Part shown: piece by piece, positions 16,694 through 25,918 of the stretch
How positions within the stretch are numbered: position 1 is the first letter of the stretch
Layout of the letters: each line of letters begins with the position of its first letter
Assembly (NCBI RefSeq): GCF_020194175.1
Contig: NZ_JADYVX010000043.1
Span: 1-61,428 of the forward strand
Reading direction: 5' to 3'
Origin: Bradyrhizobium sp. BRP22
Lineage (GTDB): Bacteria > Pseudomonadota > Alphaproteobacteria > Rhizobiales > Xanthobacteraceae
Length of the DNA: 61,428 nucleotides
The notes under the pieces: model-generated
Seen by the model: only the letters and a program-made list of their open reading frames with translations
Database searches by the model: none
Told to the model about the DNA's origin: nothing
Program-made: the position numbers and the translations under genes

Positions 16694-18466
16694 ATGCACA
16701 GCCCCACAAAACACGACTTTCAGGTGGCCACGGCGGCGGCCGCGAATGAGAGCGAACTCCATTCCGAACTGCGGATTCTGCGCGATGTCGTCAGGCTGCT
16801 GCCTGCGGGTGTCACGGTTCAGGACGAGCAGGGCAACTTCCTTGTCGTCAACGATGCCGCCGCGGCGCACTTCCAGCTGGCAAGCCTTGCAGTGGCCCCG
16901 CAACTGGACGAGCGCCGCGTAACCTGTCTCGAATTGCTACGCAGCGGCCGCTCCGCCGTGCTGGAGGAGGCGGTTGCTTCCGGCGCGAGCAAGCAGGTTT
17001 TCCTCACCGCGCATCGGCCGGTGCGGATCGCCGACCGCAATCTCCTGCTGTCGACCTCCGCCGACATCACCGAGCAGAAGGCGTTTGAGGACCAGCTGTT
17101 CCGTTCCGCCTATTATGACGAGCTGACCGGCCTGCCGACGCGCCGCGTGATCGAGCATCGCGTCAACAGCCTATTGCATCGTGACGACGCCGGCAGTCAT
17201 TTCGCGCTCGCCTTCCTCGACATCGACAATTTCAAGCACATCAACGACTATTACGGCCACGCCATCGGCGATGCGCTGCTGGTGGAGATGACCCGGCGGC
17301 TCGGCCTGTCGCTGCGGGAGACCGACATCCTGTCGCGGATCTCGGGCGACGAATTCCTGCTGCTGCTCGATCCGATCAAGACCGCGCAGGAGGTCGCCGA
17401 CTACATCGAATTCATGCTGCAGCGGCTGAAGGCTCCGTTCTTCATCGACCAATCGGAAATCTTCGCCTCCACCTCGATCGGCGTCAGCCTTTATCCCGAG
17501 CACGGCCGAAGCTACGACGAGCTGCGCCAGAACGCCGACATCGCGATGTACCGCGTCAAGCATGGCGGCAAGGGCGCCGCGGCCTTCTTCGACGCCAGCA
17601 TGGAAGTCGAGGCCATGGCGCGGATGAAGATCGAGCAATCGCTGCGGCTCGCGATCCTGGAGAAGCGGTTCTGCTGCGCGTTCCAGGCCAAGGTCGATCT
17701 CAGGACGCAGGAGGTCAGGGGCATCGAGGCGCTGGTGCGGCTGCGCGACAATGAAGGCGTGATCCAGGCGCCCGGCACCTTCGTCGACCTCGCCGTCGAG
17801 CTCGGGTTGATCGACGAACTGACTCATCTGGTGCTGGCGGAGATCGTGAAATCGATCGACCTGATCAACGATACCTTCGGTCCCGATACCTCGATCAGCA
17901 TCAATGTCGCGGCCAAGCAGGCCGCCAATCCCGAATTCATGCGCCCGTTCGCCCGCGCGCTCGAGGAGACGGGATTCCCGAAGCGCTTCATGATCGAGGT
18001 GACGGAAGACGCCTTCGTCACCAAATCGCATTTTCAGAAGGAGATCCTGCCGATCTTGCGCCAGATCGGCGTCGGGATCTCGATCGACGATTTTGGCATT
18101 GGCTATTCGTCGCTGTCGGCGCTCGCCGACATCACCGCCGACGAGATCAAGATCGACCGCTCCTTCATCACCGACATCCATAAGCGCCCGCGCAGCCAGG
18201 GCATCCTGCGGGCAATCGAATCCTTGAGCGAGGCGCTCGGGATGACCGTGATTGCCGAAGGCATCGAGTCCTACGAGGAATTGGCCTATCTGCAGGCCGC
18301 GACCAAGATCCGCTACGCCCAGGGCTACTATTTCTCGAAACCGATTTTCCTGGATGACCTCAAGCCGTCAATGCCACTGGCAAGCGAATCGCGGGCCAGC
18401 CTGGCGAGCCGGACGGTGCAGGAGGCACGTCCGACCTACACCCGGACCAGCGGGTATCGGCGCTGA
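16694..18466 (+). CDS. GGDEF-EAL protein with N-terminal PAS-like domain
   Basis: A 590-residue cytoplasmic second-messenger protein. Residues about 25-130 form a PAS-like fold (GVTVQDEQGNFLVVNDAAA, ending DITEQKAFEDQL). The GGDEF domain (about 140-300) carries LDIDNFKHIND and SGDEF instead of GGDEF. The EAL domain (about 315-565) has EALVR, EVTED, SIDDFGIGYSSL, KIDRSF and VIAEGIES, so most metal-binding residues of a c-di-GMP phosphodiesterase are present. Cyclase activity is doubtful with the altered first glycine; phosphodiesterase activity is likely. No membrane segment. Start ATG 16694. The next gene encodes a second GGDEF-EAL protein. Confidence 0.93.
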   Translation: MHSPTKHDFQVATAAAANESELHSELRILRDVVRLLPAGVTVQDEQGNFLVVNDAAAAHFQLASLAVAPQLDERRVTCLELLRSGRSAVLEEAVASGASKQVFLTAHRPVRIADRNLLLSTSADITEQKAFEDQLFRSAYYDELTGLPTRRVIEHRVNSLLHRDDAGSHFALAFLDIDNFKHINDYYGHAIGDALLVEMTRRLGLSLRETDILSRISGDEFLLLLDPIKTAQEVADYIEFMLQRLKAPFFIDQSEIFASTSIGVSLYPEHGRSYDELRQNADIAMYRVKHGGKGAAAFFDASMEVEAMARMKIEQSLRLAILEKRFCCAFQAKVDLRTQEVRGIEALVRLRDNEGVIQAPGTFVDLAVELGLIDELTHLVLAEIVKSIDLINDTFGPDTSISINVAAKQAANPEFMRPFARALEETGFPKRFMIEVTEDAFVTKSHFQKEILPILRQIGVGISIDDFGIGYSSLSALADITADEIKIDRSFITDIHKRPRSQGILRAIESLSEALGMTVIAEGIESYEELAYLQAATKIRYAQGYYFSKPIFLDDLKPSMPLASESRASLASRTVQEARPTYTRTSGYRR

Positions 18467-18586
18467 CGCCCACCCCACAACCACTGCGAGGATATATTGC
18501 AAGAACCTATTAAGCGTTGAGTAACCGGATTTCCTAACCGGTTGTGACAATTTTGCATTGTATGCCTGCCTCCCGGGAATTCGGGA

Positions 18587-21500
18587 ATGCGCAATCCTTC
18601 AAAGCACATCCACAGGGCGATTCTTCGCGCGAAAATATTCCGCCGCCACTTCGCCGCGACGATCCGCGGCCCGGTGCTGTGGCTGACGCTCTGCGGCGGT
18701 GTGCTGGTGACCGCGATCTTTGCCGGCACCCTGCTGATGGTCGGCCAATTCCGAGAGCGCGCCCTCCACAACGGCGAGCGCGAACTGGAAAACACGGTTC
18801 TGATGCTGACGCGCCACTTCGACCAGCAGTTCGAAGACTCCGCGACGATCGCTTCCGACCTGATTTCGCAATTGCGGATTCCGGAGCTTGCCTCGCCGGA
18901 AGCGTTCAAGGAGCGGATGTCGGCCTCAGAAGTTCATCATGTGCTGAAATCGAAGGGCCTGTCCTATCTCGGCGACATCTCGCTGTTCGACACCGACGGG
19001 CGCATAATCACCTGGTCCGGTCCGTTGCCAGCACCGAAGCTCGACATATCCGAGCGCGCCTACTTCAAGAGCTTCAAATCCAATCCGGCGACGGAGCCGG
19101 TTCTCGCCGAAGCGGTCCGCAGCTATCGCACCGGCAATCTGAACACCGTGATCGCCCACCGCCTCACCGGGCACAACGGGGTCTTTCTCGGGATCATGAC
19201 GCGGCGCATCGATCCGGCAAAATACGAGAAGTTCTTCGCCTCCATTGCTCCGCGCGAGAGCGTGACCATCGCCCTGATTCACGCCGACGGAACCTTGCTC
19301 GCGCGCCACCCGCGCATCGAAGCGACGATCGGAAGGAATTTCGCCTCCGCGCCGCTCACGCGAACGGTGCTGGCGAAGGAAGGCCAGCATACCCTGCGTG
19401 TCGAGAGCCCGGTCGATGGAATGAAGCGGCTGGGCTCGGCGGCGCGGCTCAGTCATTTTCCGGCGGTCATCGTCGCAACCAACACGATCGCCGCGGCACT
19501 TGCCGACTGGCGTGCGCAGACCCGCTTCCTGGTCGCCGCCGCGGCGCTCGCCGCCCTCGTGGTCGCAGGCGTGTTGTTCCTGATCATCCGCGAGATCAAC
19601 AGGCAAAACCGGCAGGCGCAGCAGCGGCTGAAGGCGGAGCGGCAACGGCTCGATACGGCGCTGAACAACATGATCCAGGGGCTGGTGCAGTACGACGCCG
19701 CCGGCCGCATGATCACCTTTAACCGCCGCTACCTCGACATGTTCGAGCTCTCGGCCGAGGCCGTGAAGCCGGGCTGCCACTTCCGCGACCTGATGCGGCA
19801 CCGCCACGCCCAGGGTCTTTTCAACGGCGATGTCGACGAATTCTGCACATCGGTAATGAACAATATCGCTCAGGGGCAGGTCGATCGCCGCCTGACAGGC
19901 AGCACGGACGGCCGCTGGTTCTCGGCCATCAGCACGCCGCTGAGGCACGGCGGATGGATCTCCACCATCGAGGACATCACCGAGCGCTGCAGGCTGGAGC
20001 AGGAGCGTGACCGGAACTACGCCTTCCTGCGCGAGATCATCGATCACATCCCATCGCAGATCACCGTCAAGGATGCGCACGATCGGCGTTACCTGCTGGT
20101 CAACCGGGTTGCCGAGGAACAGTTCGGCGTTCCGCGCGACCTGATCGTCGGCAAGACCGCGTTCGACGTCTTTCCGTCCGCCTCCGCCCGAATTGTTACC
20201 TCAGACGACGAAAGGCTGCTGCAGTCCGCCGACGGCTTCTACAGAGACGAGCACCTCTGGAAGACCCAGGCCAAGGGCGAGCGCTACATCACCTCGAAGC
20301 GCATCGGCATCCGCGATCAATCCGGCACGACGCGCTATATCATCAACGTCGTCGAGGACGTCACCGAGCGCAAGCTCGCCAATGAAAGGATTACCTATCT
20401 TGCGCATTACGACGCGCTGACCGACCTGCCAAATCGCGTGTTGTTCCGTGCGCAGATCGCGCGCGAACTGGAACGGGCGAAGCTCGGCGAACGCTTCGCA
20501 TTGCTTTACATCGATATCGACGAGTTCAAAGGCATCAACGACTCGCTCGGTCACCATGTCGGCGACGAATTGCTGAAGACGGTCGCCGCACGGATCAAGG
20601 CGTGCCTCAAGCCGAACGACCTGGTCGCCCGGCTTGGCGGCGACGAATTCGCGGTGATCCAGACCGCGGTTGACACGACCAGTGACGTCTCCGACTTCGT
20701 GACGCGGATCCATGGCGCGATCCGGCAGCCCTGCGACTGCCTCGGCCATCATCTCTCCACCGACGCCAGCATCGGCATCGCGCTGGCGCCCCGGGACGGC
20801 ACGGAGCTGGACCAACTGATTAAGCATGCGGATCTGGCAATGTACGCCGCCAAATCGAATGGGCGCCGGACCCATTGCTTCTTCGAGCCGGCGATGGATG
20901 AAAGCGCCCAGGCGCGCCTCACCATGGAGCAGGACTTGCGGCAGGCCATGGTGGATGGCGGTTTTGAGATCCACTACCAGCCGCTCTTGGACTTGAGAAG
21001 CAATCAGGTGGCGGGCTGCGAGGCGCTGTTGCGCTGGCGCCATCCGGAGCGCGGCATGGTCTCTCCCGCCGAATTCATTCCGGTGGCGGAAGATACCGGC
21101 CTGATCAACGAACTCGGCGACTGGGTGCTGCGCACCGCCTGCGCGGAGGCGGCCGCCTGGCCGTCTCACATCCGGCTCGCGGTCAACGTCTCGCCGGTCC
21201 AGTTGAAATGTGAGACGCTGGCGTTGCGCATCACAAGCGCGCTCACCGCCTCCGGCCTCGCGCCCGGTCGACTGGAGCTCGAGATCACCGAGGCGGTGCT
21301 GATCAGGGACGACGAGGTCGCGCTCGCGATCCTGCACCAGCTCCGCGCCATCGGCGTGCGCATTGCGCTGGACGATTTCGGCACCGGCTATTCCTCCCTG
21401 AGCTATCTGAAGCGGTTTCCGTTCGACAAGATCAAGATCGACCGCTGCTTCGTCAGCGACATCGAGATCGACGGCTCCTCCGCCATCGTGCAGGCGGTGG

Positions 21501-21688
21501 TGAACATCGCGGCATCGCGCAACATGACCACCGCGGCCGAAGGCGTCGAAACCGAACAGCAGCGAAAACTATTGCGCGAACTGGGCTGCACGCAGATGCA
21601 AGGCTTCCTGTTCAGCGCGCCGAAGCCGGCATCGGAGATCCGGCGATTGCTCGACATCCACCAGGCGACGGCACGGGTTTCAGCCTGA
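18587..21688 (+). CDS. Membrane GGDEF-EAL protein with Cache and PAS sensor domains
   Basis: A 1033-residue bifunctional c-di-GMP enzyme. One TM helix (about 30-55), a periplasmic Cache-type sensor (about 56-300), a second TM (about 308-330, VAAAALAALVVAGVLFLII), a PAS_7-like domain (about 350-465), a second PAS (about 480-600, DHIPSQITVKDAHDRRYLLV), then GGDEF (about 605-770) with an intact GGDEF motif and EAL (about 780-1030) with EALLRWRHP, ITEAV, DDFGTGYSSL and EGVET. All canonical residues are intact, so both diguanylate cyclase and phosphodiesterase activities are possible. It probably reads a small extracellular ligand, perhaps an amino or organic acid. It lies 120 bp after the preceding GGDEF-EAL gene. 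Confidence 0.95.
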   Translation: MRNPSKHIHRAILRAKIFRRHFAATIRGPVLWLTLCGGVLVTAIFAGTLLMVGQFRERALHNGERELENTVLMLTRHFDQQFEDSATIASDLISQLRIPELASPEAFKERMSASEVHHVLKSKGLSYLGDISLFDTDGRIITWSGPLPAPKLDISERAYFKSFKSNPATEPVLAEAVRSYRTGNLNTVIAHRLTGHNGVFLGIMTRRIDPAKYEKFFASIAPRESVTIALIHADGTLLARHPRIEATIGRNFASAPLTRTVLAKEGQHTLRVESPVDGMKRLGSAARLSHFPAVIVATNTIAAALADWRAQTRFLVAAAALAALVVAGVLFLIIREINRQNRQAQQRLKAERQRLDTALNNMIQGLVQYDAAGRMITFNRRYLDMFELSAEAVKPGCHFRDLMRHRHAQGLFNGDVDEFCTSVMNNIAQGQVDRRLTGSTDGRWFSAISTPLRHGGWISTIEDITERCRLEQERDRNYAFLREIIDHIPSQITVKDAHDRRYLLVNRVAEEQFGVPRDLIVGKTAFDVFPSASARIVTSDDERLLQSADGFYRDEHLWKTQAKGERYITSKRIGIRDQSGTTRYIINVVEDVTERKLANERITYLAHYDALTDLPNRVLFRAQIARELERAKLGERFALLYIDIDEFKGINDSLGHHVGDELLKTVAARIKACLKPNDLVARLGGDEFAVIQTAVDTTSDVSDFVTRIHGAIRQPCDCLGHHLSTDASIGIALAPRDGTELDQLIKHADLAMYAAKSNGRRTHCFFEPAMDESAQARLTMEQDLRQAMVDGGFEIHYQPLLDLRSNQVAGCEALLRWRHPERGMVSPAEFIPVAEDTGLINELGDWVLRTACAEAAAWPSHIRLAVNVSPVQLKCETLALRITSALTASGLAPGRLELEITEAVLIRDDEVALAILHQLRAIGVRIALDDFGTGYSSLSYLKRFPFDKIKIDRCFVSDIEIDGSSAIVQAVVNIAASRNMTTAAEGVETEQQRKLLRELGCTQMQGFLFSAPKPASEIRRLLDIHQATARVSA

Positions 21689-21784
21689 ACCGGCGCGATC
21701 GCCGATCGGGCGGCTATCTTGCGCAACGACGATGTCGTATAAATATAAAGTGGGCAGGCCACGGAGCAATTCGGCCACGAGGCA

Positions 21785-22204
21785 ATGTCGAGTGAACCCA
21801 TGTCCCCTCTTTCCATCCTCCTCAATGTGCTCTGGATCGTGATCGGCGGCGCGTGGATGGCGTTTGGCTGGCTTATCGCCGCGATCATCATGGCGATTAC
21901 CATCATCGGCCTGCCCTGGGCGCGCGCGGCCTTCAACATCGCGGTCTACACCCTGCTGCCGTTCGGCTCGCGGGCGGTGCGCCGCGACGAAATCACCGGC
22001 GAGAGCGATGTCGGGACCGGCCCGCTCGGACTGATCGGCAATCTGATCTGGTTCGTGCTCGCGGGCTGGTGGCTGGCGCTGGGTCACCTGCTCACGGCCA
22101 TCATCTGGGCGGTCACGATCATCGGCCTGCCGTTCGCCTGGGCCCATCTCAAGCTGGCCGGCATCGCGCTATGGCCGATCGGCAAGACGATCGTGCCGGC
22201 CTGA
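21785..22204 (+). CDS. YccF domain inner-membrane protein
   Basis: A 139-residue membrane protein made of two similar halves, each with the signature of the YccF domain: a hydrophobic helix pair around WIVIGGAWMAFGWL and IIGLPWARAAF, repeated as WFVLAGWWLALGHL and IIGLPFAWAHLKLA. E. coli YccF shares this two-repeat layout; its function is unknown. An internal ATG at 21800 (MSPLSILL) aligns better with the E. coli start than 21785, and neither has a strong ribosome-binding site. It converges on the next gene with only one base between the stop codons. Confidence 0.88.
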   Translation: MSSEPMSPLSILLNVLWIVIGGAWMAFGWLIAAIIMAITIIGLPWARAAFNIAVYTLLPFGSRAVRRDEITGESDVGTGPLGLIGNLIWFVLAGWWLALGHLLTAIIWAVTIIGLPFAWAHLKLAGIALWPIGKTIVPA

Positions 22205-22205
22205 G

Positions 22206-23285
22206 TTACGCCGCGAGACGGCCGCGATTGTTCGCCGCAAGGATCGGACGGATCAGCCGTCCGAAGCGCTCGGCCTCTTCGTCATGCAGATAGCCGGACA
22301 GGCAGAAGGAATGGCAGCCGGCATCGATGAATTGCTGCAGCATGTCGGCGCATTGAACGGGATTGCCGACCACCGCAATGCCGGCGCCGGGACGGACCTT
22401 GGTGATGCCGGTCCACAGATGCGGCAGCAGGAGATCGCCATGCTCGCGCGCAAGCTGCTGCACCCGCTGGTTGGCGACTGAATTGTTGTAGAGTGTCTTC
22501 ATCTCCTGCTTCTGCCGTTCGCTGGCGTGACGCACGAGTTGGTCGGCCGCCACCCATGCATCGGCTTCGTTCTCGCGGCAGATTACCTGCAGCCGCATGC
22601 CGAAACCGATCTCCTGCTCGCGGCCGTGGCTGCGCGCCAGCGCCCTGATCTCGGCGATGTTCTGCGCGATGCGTTCCGGCAGGTCGCCCCAGAACAGATG
22701 CACATCGGAATGTTTCGCCGACAATTCCCATGCCTGCCGCGAGCCGCCGCCGAGATAGAATTTCGGGAACGGCTGCTGCAGCGGCCGTGGCCGGATATAC
22801 GCACCCGACAGCGTGTGGAACCTGCCGTCGAAGTGCAGCGGCCCGCGCGTGGTCCACAGCGCCCTCAGGATCGAGACTTCTTCGTCCATCAGCGCGTAGC
22901 GCTCTTCCTTGGCGTAGCGAACGCCTTCGGCTTCGACCTCGCTCTCGTTCTGGCCCGCGATCAGGTTGATGCAGATGCGCCCGCCCGACATCTGGTCGAA
23001 GGTCGAGATCATCTTGGCAAGCAGCACCGGATTGATATAGCCGGGACGCGCCGCGATCAGCGGCTTGATCTTCGACGACCGGGCGGCCATGAAGGCGCCC
23101 GTGATCCAGGCCTCCCAGCACACCGAGCCGACCGGGATCAGCAAATATTCAAAGCCCGCCGCTTCGGCAGCCTGCACCACGCGCTCGCAGAGTTCCGGCG
23201 AGCCCGGCACCTGGGCTTCCATCAGTCCGTAGGCCGTGGTGTCGCCATGCGTCGGCAAATACCAGCCAAATTCCAGCGGGCGCAT
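22206..23285 (-). CDS. SsuD-like FMNH2-dependent monooxygenase (LLM class)
   Basis: A 359-residue luciferase-like monooxygenase resembling alkanesulfonate monooxygenase SsuD. Visible are FGWYLPTHGD at the N-terminus, LIPVGSVCWEAWI near 50, the SGGRICINLIAGQN core near 100-112, a region near 130 with RYALMDE, and YLGGGSRQAWELSAKH near 178. SsuD uses FMNH2 and oxygen to release sulfite from sulfonates, but the related dimethylsulfone and pyrimidine (RutA) enzymes share these motifs. GGAGGAGG precedes ATG 23285. No ssu transporter or flavin reductase is adjacent, so the substrate is open. Confidence 0.88.
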   Translation of the reverse strand: MRPLEFGWYLPTHGDTTAYGLMEAQVPGSPELCERVVQAAEAAGFEYLLIPVGSVCWEAWITGAFMAARSSKIKPLIAARPGYINPVLLAKMISTFDQMSGGRICINLIAGQNESEVEAEGVRYAKEERYALMDEEVSILRALWTTRGPLHFDGRFHTLSGAYIRPRPLQQPFPKFYLGGGSRQAWELSAKHSDVHLFWGDLPERIAQNIAEIRALARSHGREQEIGFGMRLQVICRENEADAWVAADQLVRHASERQKQEMKTLYNNSVANQRVQQLAREHGDLLLPHLWTGITKVRPGAGIAVVGNPVQCADMLQQFIDAGCHSFCLSGYLHDEEAERFGRLIRPILAANNRGRLAA

Positions 23286-23414
23286 GACGGGCCTCCTCCA
23301 ACACAGAGCGCTTTTCGCGCGGCTTCTGCCGCCAGTTTACAGCCTGCATCGGGCCGAACAATCGCCCTCAAGGCCGTTGCCGATAGGGGATCAATCGGCT
23401 AAATGAACGGCTAG

Positions 23415-23491
23415 GCACCCGTAGCTCAGCTGGATAGAGCGTTGCCCTCCGAAGGCAAAGGTCACACGTTCGAATCGTGTCGGGTGCGCCA
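23415..23491 (+). tRNA. trnR-CCG: tRNA-Arg (anticodon CCG)
   Basis: A complete 77-nt cloverleaf can be folded by eye. The acceptor stem gcacccg pairs with cgggtgc, the D arm is gctc...gagc, the anticodon stem ttgcc/ggcaa closes loop ctccgaa with anticodon CCG, and the T arm acacg ttcgaat cgtgt carries the standard loop. The discriminator base is G and CCA is encoded. It reads CGG arginine codons, which are frequent in this GC-rich DNA. There is no sign of integrase or att duplication next to it. Confidence 0.97.
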
Positions 23492-23665
23492 GTAGACTTG
23501 GCAAGTTGCGTAGATCGCCAGAAACTGCGCAGAATCAACATAGCCTTACAGACGGAGATGCCGGCTCCAGCCGCGCCAACGTCGCGCGCGGCGACGGACA
23601 GCACCGGCGGACTAAGCGCGCACGAATCCTCGCCCGCGGCCCACACCGGTATGCGAAACGAGCAT

Positions 23666-24103
23666 TCAATCGTCCTCAACTCCTTGAATGGAGAGACCTT
23701 GGCCATACAGGTTCGTGGCGCTATCCGGCGCATACGGATTTCCCGCACCGTAGGGATTGTTGACGCTATCCGGAGAGAAACGACTTCCATAGCGGCCGTA
23801 TGGGTTTGAAATCGAATCCGGATCATACGGATTGCTGCTCAAGCGCCCACGATAGTTTCCCTCGCTGTCATACAGCTTGGGTGCATCCGTCGCATAGGGA
23901 TTATTGGCGGAATTGTTGCTGTGAACGCTGCCATATCGCCCATGCGGATTACTGATGCTGTTTGGATGATGGGGACTGCCGGCGCCATATGCGTTTGCCG
24001 TCGAGTCAGGGGCATATGGGTTGGCGGAATAGTTGCCGAGATATTGCGCGGTAGCGCCCGAGGTCATCAAGACCAGCAGGGTGATGCTCAAAGCCATTCT
24101 CAT
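23666..24103 (-). CDS. Secreted repeat protein rich in N-P-Y motifs, function unknown
   Basis: A 145-residue protein with a signal peptide (about residues 1-20, hydrophobic core then GATAQ). The mature part is built of short imperfect repeats around SANPYAPDS, SISNPYGRYGS, SVNNPYGAGN, that is, NPY followed by A/G and a D-S step every 11-15 residues. Composition is very rich in N, P, Y, S and G and lacks Cys, so it is probably extended or disordered and periplasmic or secreted. I do not recognise a function. GGAGG is eight bases before ATG 24103; an ATG at 24109 is too close to it. Confidence 0.75.
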   Translation of the reverse strand: MRMALSITLLVLMTSGATAQYLGNYSANPYAPDSTANAYGAGSPHHPNSISNPHGRYGSVHSNNSANNPYATDAPKLYDSEGNYRGRLSSNPYDPDSISNPYGRYGSRFSPDSVNNPYGAGNPYAPDSATNLYGQGLSIQGVEDD

Positions 24104-24263
24104 CGGCATTTCCTCCGCGTCGCGAGATCACCGGCGCACTCGTCGGACAGACAGTCGTCGAGCCCTGTGACCGCACTCAACGTTTTCACGATACCGGTCA
24201 ATTCCTGAACGTCAGATGATCGCCGTAGAGTTGCCAGTCGCAAGAGTTTGGACGCGATCGGCG

Positions 24264-24533
24264 TCACCTCATGCCGAGGAGCGAACGCCGGTAGCCGCTC
24301 GCGCGGGCTTCGTTCCGGCACACAAAGCTGCCGGTGTAACCCAGCCCGTAGCGCTTCTGGCCTTTCAGGTAATAGCGGGCGCGCCTGAAGTCGAGCCAAA
24401 CCACGGAATCATCAGGACAATGCCGCTGGGCCTGGGCTTGATAACGGAACGGCGTGAGCGGCACGGCCTTCGCGTCATGTGCGGCGCACACGAAAAGCGA
24501 GGCGGCCAGCCAGAGGACTGAAAACCTATGCAA
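24264..24533 (-). CDS. Small secreted protein with two cysteines, function unknown
   Basis: An 89-residue protein with a TTG start at 24533, supported by GGAGGAGAAGG just upstream. Residues 1-23 are a signal peptide (LWLAASLFVCAAHDAKA). The mature region has two conserved-looking cysteines (RHCPDDS and FVCRNEA), a basic/aromatic stretch YYLKGQKRYGLG and the end SLLGMR. A single periplasmic disulfide is possible. I do not recognise the family. It lies divergent from the HD-domain gene at 24653. Confidence 0.65.
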   Translation of the reverse strand: MHRFSVLWLAASLFVCAAHDAKAVPLTPFRYQAQAQRHCPDDSVVWLDFRRARYYLKGQKRYGLGYTGSFVCRNEARASGYRRSLLGMR

Positions 24534-24652
24534 ACCTTCTCCTCCCAGGACGAAGCATGGCTGACCAACCTACCATTTTCGACATGCCGCCTGAAGACGG
24601 CTCGAACAGACTGTGCTAACTTTCAGCCGGTCGCGCTTGAGCGAGCAGCAAC

Positions 24653-25501
24653 ATGCTCACCATTCCACATCTCACCGCGCAGGCGCTCGGCGCCTTTCTG
24701 GCCTCCGAGACAAACGGACGGTTCGGCTCGTCCTACGGCTACCTCAACGAGCTCCTGCCCTATGCGGCGCGACTGGCGCTTGAATGCATCGGCAACAGCG
24801 ATGCGCTCTATCACAACGTCGAACACTCGATGCTGGTCACCCTGGCCGGCAATGACATCCTGATCGGGCGCGCCCTGTCGCGGCCGACGACGGCAGAGGA
24901 CTATGCAAACTTCATCCTGGCCTGCCTGATCCACGACATCGGCTATGTCCGGGGCGTCGTTCAGGGAGACGGGGACGACGTCTACGTCGCCGACGTCAGC
25001 GGCACGACCATCCAGCTTCCGCGCGGCGCATCCGATGCAGCGCTCGGCCCCTATCATGTGGACCGATCCAAGCTGTTCGCGCTGCAGCATTTCGATGGCG
25101 TCGAACACGTCGATGCCAACCGGATCGCGCGCGCGATCGAATACACGCGATTTCCCTACGCGCCGTCATCGGCAGACGACGATCTGAACAATGAAGAGGG
25201 TTTGCTGCTGCGCGCCGCTGATCTGATCGGGCAGCTCGGCGACCCCAACTATCTGAGGAAGGCCAACGCTCTCTTCTACGAGTTCGAAGAGACCGGCATG
25301 AACAAGCAGCTCGACTACGAGAATCCCGCCGATGTCGTCTACAGATATCCACAATTCTACTGGAATACCGTCGCGCCGCAGATATCGACCGCGATTCGAT
25401 ACCTGAACGTCACATCAAGCGGCCGCCAATGGATCGCAAACCTCTACGGCAACGTCTTCAGGGCGGAGCGAGAGATGAGACTGTCCGGTCCACAGCTGTG
25501 A
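24653..25501 (+). CDS. HD-domain metal-dependent phosphohydrolase
   Basis: A 282-residue protein with an HD-type metal site: YHNVEHSM near residue 54, then LIHDIGY near 96 (the HD pair), and later residues such as LRAADLIGQLGD near 185 that could provide the final Asp. HD proteins hydrolyse phosphodiesters or phosphomonoesters of nucleotides, with Mn or Fe bound. No partner domain, signal peptide or membrane segment is seen. Substrate unknown. It is cytoplasmic and transcribed alone, divergent from the small secreted protein at 24264. Confidence 0.8.
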   Translation: MLTIPHLTAQALGAFLASETNGRFGSSYGYLNELLPYAARLALECIGNSDALYHNVEHSMLVTLAGNDILIGRALSRPTTAEDYANFILACLIHDIGYVRGVVQGDGDDVYVADVSGTTIQLPRGASDAALGPYHVDRSKLFALQHFDGVEHVDANRIARAIEYTRFPYAPSSADDDLNNEEGLLLRAADLIGQLGDPNYLRKANALFYEFEETGMNKQLDYENPADVVYRYPQFYWNTVAPQISTAIRYLNVTSSGRQWIANLYGNVFRAEREMRLSGPQL

Positions 25502-25664
25502 TGCCCATCGATTGCCGAGGGCGCAACGCGGCATGTGGCAGATGTAACCGAATTTCCGACACCTGAAATCCCCAGGTAATCCCGACTTTCCACACTCCGG
25601 CACGCGGCGTCGCTCGCGATTGCCGCGAAATGCATTTGTTAGCTTGTGGCACCAGGAGGGATTC

Positions 25665-25877
25665 TTGACAAACAGACTCGCACTGACCGCATCGGTCATC
25701 ATGCTCATCGCAACATCAGGCGCGGCGGTTGCCGACAGCCCGAAAAAGCGCACGCAGTGGTCAACGGCAACCATCGCACGGGCCGCGTACTACTCTTATT
25801 CCTTTGATTGGGTATCTTCGCCCGCAACCACGCCCAACGTGCGCCGGTATCGCGGCGGGCCGAAGATCGACTATTGA
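25665..25877 (+). CDS. Small secreted protein, function unknown
   Basis: A 70-residue protein starting at TTG 25665; AGGAGGG ends four bases upstream, which decides the start. Residues 1-24 form a signal peptide (LALTASVIMLIATSGAAVADS). The mature peptide is about 45 residues, rich in Ser, Tyr and basic residues (ARAAYYSYSFDWVSS, RRYRGGPKIDY), with no Cys. Not recognised. It could be a small periplasmic protein of the type common in Bradyrhizobium. Confidence 0.6.
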   Translation: MTNRLALTASVIMLIATSGAAVADSPKKRTQWSTATIARAAYYSYSFDWVSSPATTPNVRRYRGGPKIDY

Positions 25878-25918
25878 GATCGCAGACCGGCGAGACGGCG
25901 CAGTGCACCGCGCGTGCG

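Noticed and set aside
23368..23826. A minus-strand frame of about 150 codons across the tRNA-Arg
   Set aside because: It contains the well-known false peptide that arises from translating a tRNA gene (TIRTCDLCLRRATLYPAEL) and has no ribosome-binding site; it is antisense to a perfect tRNA.
23670..24050. CRISPR-like array because of regular short repeats
   Set aside because: The repeats are imperfect, lie inside one open frame and reflect protein NPY units; no constant repeat or unique spacer pattern exists.
23415..25501. Integrative element at the tRNA-Arg
   Set aside because: No integrase, no duplicated tRNA 3' end and no change of composition is visible around the tRNA gene.
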